64,000 bases of DNA. Source: Agrobacterium tumefaciens. Its GTDB lineage: Bacteria > Pseudomonadota > Alphaproteobacteria > Rhizobiales > Rhizobiaceae. This document shows, one piece after another, positions 57,218 through 64,000 of the stretch. The position numbers were made by a program, and so were the translations under genes. Below the pieces are notes generated by a model. The model ran no database searches and was not told where the DNA came from. It saw nothing but the letters and a program-made list of their open reading frames with translations. Within the stretch, counting starts at the first letter, position 1; every line of letters begins with the position of its first letter. The stretch lies in NCBI RefSeq assembly GCF_013337285.1, contig NZ_SUPW01000007.1, positions 1 to 64,000 of the forward strand. The letters are read 5' to 3'.

Positions 57218-58426
57218 TTATTGCGTTACCAGCGGGCAACCGCTTTTTGCGGGGTCCATGAAGGCTTCCTTGCCGGGGATGGTGGCGAGCACCTTGTAAT
57301 AATCCCACGGCTGCTTGCTCTCATCCGGCTTCTTCACTTCCATGAGATACATGTCGTGGATCATACGGCCATTGGCGGCCACGTGACCGTCCTTGGAGAA
57401 CACGTCGTTGACGGGCATTTCCTTCATGGCCTTGGCGACGGCATCGGCATCGTCAGTGCCGGCCTTTTCGATGGCCTTCAGATAATGCAGCACGGCGGAA
57501 TAGGTGCCGGCATGCACCATGTTCGGCATGGCGCCGGTGCGTTCCTTGAACCGCTCGCCGAATTTGCGCGATTCATCATCACGGTCCCAATAAAAACCTT
57601 CCGTCAGCGTCAACCCTTGAGCCGCTTCGAGACCAAGCCCGTGCACTTCGGCAAGTGTGAAGAGAAGGGCGGCAAGCCGCTGGCCGCCGGCAACGATGCC
57701 GAATTCAGCCGCCTGCTTGATGGCGTTGGAGGTGTCGAGGCCGGCATTGGCAAGACCGATGACCTTCGCGCCCGAAGACTGCGCCTGCAGCAGGAAGGAG
57801 GAATAATCCGTTGTCGCCAGCGGATGCCGCACCGAACCCAGCACCTTACCGCCATTGGCTTTAACGAAATTGGCGGTGTTTTCTTCCAGCGAGTAACCGA
57901 AAGCATAGTCGGCAGTCAGGAAGAACCAGCTGTCGCCGCCCTGTTTCACCAGTGCGCCGCCGGTGCCGACCGCCAGCGAATAGGTGTCATAGGCCCAATG
58001 GAAACCATAGGGGCTGCACTGTTTGCCCGTCAGCTCGGTCGTTGCCGCACCCGTGTTGACGGTGATCTTCTTTTTGTCCTTGGAGAGCGCCTGTACGGCC
58101 AGGCCCACTGACGACGAGGTCAATTCCATGATCGAATCGACCTGTTCGGTGTCGTACCATTGTCTTGCGATGTTGGAGGCGACATCCGCCTTGTTCTGAT
58201 GGTCGGCGGTCACCACCTCGACCGGCGCACCCAGCACCTTGCCGCCGAAATCCTCAACCGCCATCTTCGCGGCCTCGTAAGAGTATTTGCCGCCAAAGTT
58301 GGCATAGACACCCGACTGGTCGTTCAGGATGCCGATCTTGACCTTGCCGTCGGAAACATCGGCAGCATAGGCGGCGGTGCCAGCGGCCAGTGCCATGGCC
58401 GTGGATAAAACGATACTCTTGCGCAT
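57218..58426 (-). CDS. ABC transporter substrate-binding protein (Liv/amide-urea type)
   Basis: This 402-residue periplasmic protein has a signal peptide (MRKSIVLSTAMALAAGTAAYA) and a type I binding-protein fold. GILNDQSGVYANFGG opens the mature part, as in HAAT-family binders. It is first in the transporter operon, 29 bases before livG, with GGGAGGAGAAG before its ATG. The ligand may be a branched-chain amino acid, amide or aromatic acid; sequence alone does not tell. Confidence 0.9.
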   Translation of the reverse strand: MRKSIVLSTAMALAAGTAAYAADVSDGKVKIGILNDQSGVYANFGGKYSYEAAKMAVEDFGGKVLGAPVEVVTADHQNKADVASNIARQWYDTEQVDSIMELTSSSVGLAVQALSKDKKKITVNTGAATTELTGKQCSPYGFHWAYDTYSLAVGTGGALVKQGGDSWFFLTADYAFGYSLEENTANFVKANGGKVLGSVRHPLATTDYSSFLLQAQSSGAKVIGLANAGLDTSNAIKQAAEFGIVAGGQRLAALLFTLAEVHGLGLEAAQGLTLTEGFYWDRDDESRKFGERFKERTGAMPNMVHAGTYSAVLHYLKAIEKAGTDDADAVAKAMKEMPVNDVFSKDGHVAANGRMIHDMYLMEVKKPDESKQPWDYYKVLATIPGKEAFMDPAKSGCPLVTQ

Positions 58427-58611
58427 GACTTCTCCTCCCAGAGATGATTGCGAGCCTCAGATGGTTCTGTGCAACGGTGAACGAAGCAGTGCGGCGCACT
58501 TCTCCGGCGTTGCACTCGAATGGTCACGCCGCCCTCCTCAAAGCGGCGCATCCTGAGCCTAGACTTCTCGAATTCGTCCGTTGACACAAGAGCCGGGCAT
58601 CATCAAATTGC

Positions 58612-58637
58612 GAACAGGGACTGTTCATTTTTGAACA
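58612..58637. promoter_or_regulatory. Three-half-site inverted repeat in the transporter/LysR spacer
   Basis: GAACA-N5-TGTTC-N6-GAACA. The alternating half-sites match the T-N11-A style of LysR operators and lie 23 bases before the LysR start, in the divergent spacer. Confidence 0.6.
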
Positions 58638-58659
58638 GAACTCGTGATGGGAGACGAAA

Positions 58660-59577
58660 ATGGCCACGCCTTTTACCTGGGACGATCTGCAATATTTTCT
58701 GGCCGTGGCCCGCACCGGACAACTCTCGTCGGCTGCCCGCAGCCTGCGCACCAGCCACGCGACCGTCTCCCGCCACATCGACCGGCTGGAATTCTCCCTA
58801 AAAACCAAGCTCTTCGAGCGAAACCCGCGTGGTTACGAACTGACGACGGTGGGGCGGCGGCTGGTCGATACGGTCGAGCGTATAGAAGCGGAAGCGGAAA
58901 GACTGCAATCGGATATTTCCGAAAGCGGCAGCCTGCTGCGCGGCGTGGTGCGCTTAAGCGCCCCTGAAGGTTTTTCCAATTTTTTCTTCGTGGAGAGGCT
59001 GAAAGATTTCGCCGCCACCCATCCCCACATCATGGTGGAGATGGTGACGATCCAACAGATCATGGCGCTTTCCAGAAAGGAAGCGGATGTGGCCGTCACG
59101 CTCGATCCGCCGAAAGCCGGTCCTTACATCAACGAACAGATCATCGATTACACGCTGCATATCTATGCCTCGCGTTCCTATCTCGCCGGCCATCCGAAAA
59201 TCACGCGGCGTGAGGATTTGCCCGACCATTTTTTCATCGGTTACGTGCAGGACCTGATTTTTTCGCCGGGTCTCGATTATATGCGCGACGTGATGCCCGG
59301 CCTGCGCCCCAACTTTCAGTCATCGAGCATTTTCGCCCAGCTAACCGCCACGCTAAGCGGCCGTGGCCTGTGTATATTACCGAACTTCATCGCCGCCCGT
59401 TTTCCGGACTTGCAGATGGTTCTTGCCGATGAAGTGGAATTGCGGCGAGGCTATTGGCTGACCAGCCATCAGGACCTTGCCAACGTGCCGCGCGTGCGCT
59501 CGCTGATGGATTTCATTCTGACGACTGCGCGCGCGCATGAAAATCTCTTCATCCTCAACCGCAGGACGATTGCCTGA
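58660..59577 (+). CDS. LysR family regulator
   Basis: This 305-residue regulator has an N-terminal winged helix (WDDLQYFLAVARTGQLSSAARSL, TSHATVSRHIDRLE) and an effector domain. It is divergent from the Liv-type binding protein gene and has a three-half-site repeat just upstream of its start, so it probably controls the transporter/catabolic run and itself. GGGAGACG precedes the ATG. The effector is unknown. Confidence 0.88.
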   Translation: MATPFTWDDLQYFLAVARTGQLSSAARSLRTSHATVSRHIDRLEFSLKTKLFERNPRGYELTTVGRRLVDTVERIEAEAERLQSDISESGSLLRGVVRLSAPEGFSNFFFVERLKDFAATHPHIMVEMVTIQQIMALSRKEADVAVTLDPPKAGPYINEQIIDYTLHIYASRSYLAGHPKITRREDLPDHFFIGYVQDLIFSPGLDYMRDVMPGLRPNFQSSSIFAQLTATLSGRGLCILPNFIAARFPDLQMVLADEVELRRGYWLTSHQDLANVPRVRSLMDFILTTARAHENLFILNRRTIA

Positions 59578-59713
59578 AACGGCCATCGTTCACATTTCGG
59601 CGACACCGTGTTTACGGATGGCGGATTGGAGGATGTGCGCGGTTGCTTATATGACTGACAACAACGAAGCCGGTTTGTGAAAGCCGGCATCCTCCGAAAT
59701 CTGAAAGGTCATC

Positions 59714-60736
59714 ATGAAAAAGATCGGATTTTTATCCTTCGGCCACTGGACACCCTCACCCCAGTCGCAGACCCGCTCGGGCGCAGACACGCTGCTGCAA
59801 TCGATAGACCTTGCCGTCGCAGCAGAAGAACTGGGCGCCGACGGCGCCTATTTTCGCGTCCACCATTTCGCCCGCCAGCTTGCCTCGCCTTTTCCGCTTC
59901 TGGCCGCCGTCGGCGCCAGAACGAAAAATATAGAAATCGGCACCGGCGTTATCGACATGCGTTATGAAAACCCGTTCTACATGACGGAAGACGCCGGTTC
60001 GGCCGACCTCATCGCCGGCGGACGCCTGCAACTCGGCATCAGCCGTGGCTCACCGGAACAGGTGATCGACGGCTGGCGTTATTTCGGCTTCCGCCCCGCC
60101 GAGGGCGAAACTGAAGAAGATATGGCGCGGCAACATACCGAGGTCTTCCTTGAACTTCTCAAGGGCGAAGGTTTTGCCCAACCGAACCCGAGACCGATGT
60201 TCCCGAACCCGCCCGGCCTTCTGCGGCTGGAGCCGCATTCCGAAGGGCTGCGCGAGCGCATCTGGTGGGGTTCGAGTTCCAACGCGACGGCGGTTTGGGC
60301 GGCCAAGCTTGGCATGAACTTGCAAAGCTCCACCCTGAAGACGGATGAAACGGGCGAACCTTTCCACGTCCAGCAGGCGCAGCAGATCCGCACCTTCCGG
60401 GAAGCCTGGAAGGAAGCCGGACATGCCCGTGAGCCCCGTGTTTCGGTCAGCCGCAGCATCTTCGCCCTCGTCAGCGACCGTGACCGGGCCTACTTCGGTT
60501 ACGGCAATGAAGGCGACGACAAGATCGGTTATATCGACGACAAGACGCGTGCGATCTTCGGGCGCAGCTATGCCGCCGAGCCTGAAGCGCTGATCGAACA
60601 GCTGAAAGCCGATGAAGCCATCGCCGAGGCCGACACGCTGCTCCTGACCGTGCCGAACCAGCTGGGCGTCGACTACAACGCCCATGTGATCGAGACGATC
60701 CTGAAGCATGTAGCCCCGGCTCTTGGCTGGCGCTAA
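59714..60736 (+). CDS. LLM class flavin-dependent oxidoreductase
   Basis: This 340-residue luciferase-like (bacterial luciferase/alkanal monooxygenase fold) protein begins KKIGFLSFGHWTPSP. It contains ARTKNIEIGTGVIDMRYENP and a GRLQLGISRGS motif that fits FMN-dependent members. The substrate is unknown. GAAAGGTCATC precedes the start. It stands alone between the LysR gene and a convergent dehydratase gene. Confidence 0.85.
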   Translation: MKKIGFLSFGHWTPSPQSQTRSGADTLLQSIDLAVAAEELGADGAYFRVHHFARQLASPFPLLAAVGARTKNIEIGTGVIDMRYENPFYMTEDAGSADLIAGGRLQLGISRGSPEQVIDGWRYFGFRPAEGETEEDMARQHTEVFLELLKGEGFAQPNPRPMFPNPPGLLRLEPHSEGLRERIWWGSSSNATAVWAAKLGMNLQSSTLKTDETGEPFHVQQAQQIRTFREAWKEAGHAREPRVSVSRSIFALVSDRDRAYFGYGNEGDDKIGYIDDKTRAIFGRSYAAEPEALIEQLKADEAIAEADTLLLTVPNQLGVDYNAHVIETILKHVAPALGWR

Positions 60737-60757
60737 CGGCTGTTCCTGAAAATGAGC

Positions 60758-60787
60758 AAGGCGGCGCATTCCCATGCGCCGCCTTTA
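60758..60787. terminator. Bidirectional terminator between the LLM oxidoreductase and dehydratase genes
   Basis: AAGGCGGCGCAT and ATGCGCCGCCTT pair around TCCC and are followed by TATT. Confidence 0.75.
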
Positions 60788-60788
60788 T

Positions 60789-61913
<1,125 letters not shown>

Positions 61914-62112
61914 TCATTCCTCGATGCTTGAACGCTTCTGGGGAGGAAAGGCGGAAGTCCCTTTTCTGAGCGACGCTTCACCGATTGGCTGGTGAAGTCA
62001 CGTCATTGTCCCGCAGCTAGTGGCTGCGGGAATTGAACCGTCAGGGGATTGCCGAACCACCCTCCTCCGGCAGCCAGCTTCCGATGGCAGATAGAGCTAA
62101 CGGAAAAACGGA

Positions 62113-62146
62113 TTTTGTAAAATAAAAAATTTTTTATTTTTAATAT
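62113..62146. other. A/T-rich near-palindrome upstream of the GntR gene
   Basis: A run of about 34 A/T-only bases (AAAATAAAAAATTTTTTATTTTTAAT) in the 281-bp divergent spacer. It could be an UP element or bent promoter DNA, or part of a GntR site. Confidence 0.4.
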
Positions 62147-62188
62147 TTGATTGTTGCCTGTCCCTCAAAGCTGGGCAATGATGCGGCC

Positions 62189-62863
62189 ATGAACACACTC
62201 GTCAAAGTCACGCTCGCCGAACAGGCGCACCGGGAACTGCGCGCGCGCATCGTCAGTGGCAAATTGCGCGGCGGCGAACGCCTGCTGCCCAACGAGCTTG
62301 CCGCCGATCTCGGCATCAGCCCCACGCCGGTCAAAGAAGCCTGCGTGAAACTCGAGGCCGACGGGCTGGTGGTCAACTCTTCAAGGCGCGGCATGGTGGT
62401 GCGCGATTTCACCGTGGAAGATGTGGAAGAGCTCTACGCCGCCAGAATGCTGCTTGAAAAAGGCGCCGTCGAAGTGGCTTTCGGTGCCGGGCAACTGGAC
62501 GGGACGCTGCATGCGCAGCTGCTGGAAAGCCTTGCCAAACATCGTGAATTCGCCAAAGGCCCGACGCTTGATGAATTGTCGAAGGCGCTTTTTTACGACC
62601 GCAGCTTTCATACCACCCTCGTTTCAGCCGCCCGCATTCCCGTCATCTCCGGCTCGCATGAGCGCATTCTCGACCAGACCCACACGGTTTTCGTCTCGAT
62701 CCTCGGGGATTACGCCCGTTCGGTGGAAGAGCACCAGAATATCGCCGACGCCATCGCCGCCGGCAGCAAGGCCCAGATCGTCGATGCCCTGTGGCGGCAT
62801 CTCGAGCGCAGCCGCCAGAATACGCTGCGCCAGGTCCGGCTGCTCAAAGAGGCTCGGGCCTGA
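62189..62863 (+). CDS. GntR family regulator (FadR/FCD subfamily)
   Basis: This 224-residue regulator has an N-terminal winged helix (LRARIVSGKLRGGERLLPNELAADLGISPTPVKEAC) and a C-terminal all-helical FCD ligand-binding domain. FCD-type GntR proteins usually repress uptake or catabolism of sugar acids. It lies upstream of the fructuronate reductase-like gene on the same strand, divergent from the dehydratase. ATG 62189 was chosen over TTG 62147; its Shine-Dalgarno is weak. Confidence 0.85.
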   Translation: MNTLVKVTLAEQAHRELRARIVSGKLRGGERLLPNELAADLGISPTPVKEACVKLEADGLVVNSSRRGMVVRDFTVEDVEELYAARMLLEKGAVEVAFGAGQLDGTLHAQLLESLAKHREFAKGPTLDELSKALFYDRSFHTTLVSAARIPVISGSHERILDQTHTVFVSILGDYARSVEEHQNIADAIAAGSKAQIVDALWRHLERSRQNTLRQVRLLKEARA

Positions 62864-62908
62864 TCCATTCAAAATACGACCTATTCAGGGACAAATGGAG
62901 GAACTGAC

Positions 62909-62971
62909 ATGATGCGCGAATACCCGGATGCCGCCATTACCATCTTGCTCCGCATGAGGATTTCGCATTGA
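62909..62971 (+). CDS. Twenty-codon leader ORF before the fructuronate reductase-like gene
   Basis: ATGATG at 62909 opens a 20-codon frame ending in TGA (62969-62971) that overlaps the next ATG (TGATG). GGAGG sits 7 bases before it, stronger than the site in front of the downstream gene. It may be a coupling leader or the remnant of a lost gene. No database-style family is recognised. Confidence 0.35.
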   Translation: MMREYPDAAITILLRMRISH

Positions 62972-64000
62972 TGACGGATAGGCTTTCCGCTGCCACCCTT
63001 CCCTGCCTGCCGCAATCCGTGGCAACACCCGCCTATGATCGCCAGACGGTCACACCCGGCATCGTGCATCTTGGAGTGGGTGCGTTTCACCGGGCGCACC
63101 AGGCGGTTTTCATTGATGACTGCCTCAATCGTGGTGAGACACAATGGGGTATCGTCGCCGCATCGCTGCGCAGCCCGGACACACGCGACGCCATCGAACC
63201 GCAGGACAATCTCTACACATTCTGCTTACGCGACGGCCAGAGCGAGCACCTGCGCATCATCGGCTCCATCATGGAAACCATTGTTGCGCCGGAAGATCCC
63301 GAGAGGCTGGTGGAGCGGCTATCCGATCCGCGCGTGCCCATCGTCACTCTGACCGTGACGGAGAAGGGTTATCTCACCAATCTCGCTTCCCGCAGCCTGC
63401 TGCGTGACCATCCCGATATTCTCCACGACCTTGAAAACCCGAACCGGCCACGCTCCATCTTCGGGTTTATTCTCGCCGCTACACGACGCAGACGCAAAGA
63501 AGGCTCGCTGCCGCTAACGCTGCTTTCCTGCGATAACCTACCCGCCAACGGGCATGTGTTGCAAAAGCTGCTGCTGGAATTTGCGGAACTCGCCGACGCG
63601 GGACTGGCATCCTTCATCGAAGCCAATATTGCCTGCCCCTGCTCGATGGTAGACCGCATCGTTCCCGCCACCACCGACGCGGACCGGGATACGATATCGA
63701 CAGCACTTGGGGTGCGTGACGCCTGGCCGGTGGTGGCGGAGCCCTATTTCCGCTTCGTCATCGAGGACAATTTTCCGCATGGAAGGCCGGCGCTCGAAAG
63801 ATCGGGCGTGGAGTTCGTCAGCGATGTCGAGCCTTACGAACATATGAAGCTCAGAATGCTGAACGGTTCCCACAGCGCCATCGCCGCCATAGGCCAGATC
63901 ACCGGCCTTAAAACGGTTGCCGATGCATGGGGCGAAAAAACCGTGCGCGATTTCATCGACGCTTATTGGCGCGAAGTCGGCCGGACGTTGGACCCTGCCG
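62971..64000 (+). CDS. Mannitol dehydrogenase family protein, fructuronate reductase-like (3'-truncated by window)
   Basis: An open frame of 343 codons runs off the right edge. It has the long-chain polyol dehydrogenase features GIVHLGVGAFHRAHQAVF near the N-terminus (Rossmann), VTEKGYLTNLASR, CPCSMVDRIVPATT, and the catalytic region KLRMLNGSHSAIAAIG. This family includes mannitol dehydrogenase, tagaturonate reductase and fructuronate reductase (UxuB). The GntR and dehydratase neighbours favour hexuronate use. The start ATG overlaps a leader stop codon; GAGGA lies 11 bases before it. About 140 residues are expected beyond the window. Confidence 0.88.
   Translation, partial: MTDRLSAATLPCLPQSVATPAYDRQTVTPGIVHLGVGAFHRAHQAVFIDDCLNRGETQWGIVAASLRSPDTRDAIEPQDNLYTFCLRDGQSEHLRIIGSIMETIVAPEDPERLVERLSDPRVPIVTLTVTEKGYLTNLASRSLLRDHPDILHDLENPNRPRSIFGFILAATRRRRKEGSLPLTLLSCDNLPANGHVLQKLLLEFAELADAGLASFIEANIACPCSMVDRIVPATTDADRDTISTALGVRDAWPVVAEPYFRFVIEDNFPHGRPALERSGVEFVSDVEPYEHMKLRMLNGSHSAIAAIGQITGLKTVADAWGEKTVRDFIDAYWREVGRTLDPA

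Overview
The window reads as a stretch of a secondary chromosome (chromid) of a Rhizobiaceae bacterium, most likely Agrobacterium. This is inferred from gene content and protein style, not from a search: a PhyR-NepR-EcfG general stress response (GSR) locus, a carboxyspermidine-type polyamine pathway, an rkpK/lpsL-type UDP-sugar pair, a Lrp-type PutR next to a long PutA, a DUF4167 protein, and the order clpB - DUF4167 - prmC - prfA - ptsP - lysC. I recall similar neighbours on the Agrobacterium linear chromosome. GC content is high, and long antisense shadow frames are common. No insertion sequence, prophage, CRISPR array or complete tRNA/rRNA gene was seen.

Layout. 1-0.4 kb: intergenic DNA with a strong leftward stable-RNA-type promoter leaving the window. 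0.4-14.6 kb: housekeeping block (M23 peptidase; clpB; DUF4167; prmC-prfA; ptsP; lysC; DEAD-box helicase). 14.7-17.1 kb: alternative spermidine synthesis (decarboxylase and dehydrogenase). 17.2-25 kb: stress and signalling block: DUF883 + holin-X-like pair, galE/exoB, a PRC-barrel periplasmic protein, a membrane HWE-type kinase, then phyK, phyR, nepR and ecfG. 25.1-33.1 kb: amino-acid catabolism (putR/putA, an ALDH7-like dehydrogenase with a divergent LysR, an EamA permease). 33.5-35.9 kb: UDP-glucuronate/galacturonate supply. 35.9-39.7 kb: a three-gene operon of N-formylglutamate amidohydrolase-like, QEGLA/DUF1704 metallopeptidase-like and GSH-synthetase-like ATP-grasp proteins. 39.8-45.0 kb: a dense run of small stress-type genes (73-aa protein, PfpI, PPC/DUF296, TIGR02587, TIGR02588, FAD oxidoreductase, MgtC, DUF892). 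45.1-48.2 kb: membrane PQQ glucose dehydrogenase and small proteins. 48.5-58.4 kb: one long leftward catabolic run (bdhA, acetoacetyl-CoA synthetase, HIBADH-like, GMC oxidoreductase, liv-type ABC transporter). 58.7-64 kb: LysR, luciferase-like monooxygenase, enolase-superfamily dehydratase, GntR regulator and a truncated fructuronate reductase/mannitol dehydrogenase-type gene.

The most informative signal is regulatory. Exact copies of the alphaproteobacterial EcfG promoter (GGAAC-N16/17-CGTT) sit upstream of six transcription units: DUF883/holin-X, the PRC-barrel gene, phyK, phyR, the 73-aa/PfpI unit and the TIGR02587/TIGR02588 unit. Looser copies (GGAAC-N18-TT) precede nepR-ecfG and the DUF892 gene. 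The window therefore holds the GSR switch and a cluster of its likely outputs, several of them proteins of unknown function. The best candidate for an undescribed biochemical system is the amidohydrolase / QEGLA / ATP-grasp operon, which is organised like a peptide or amide ligation and hydrolysis pathway. All positions come from reading the sequence; no alignment or search was run.
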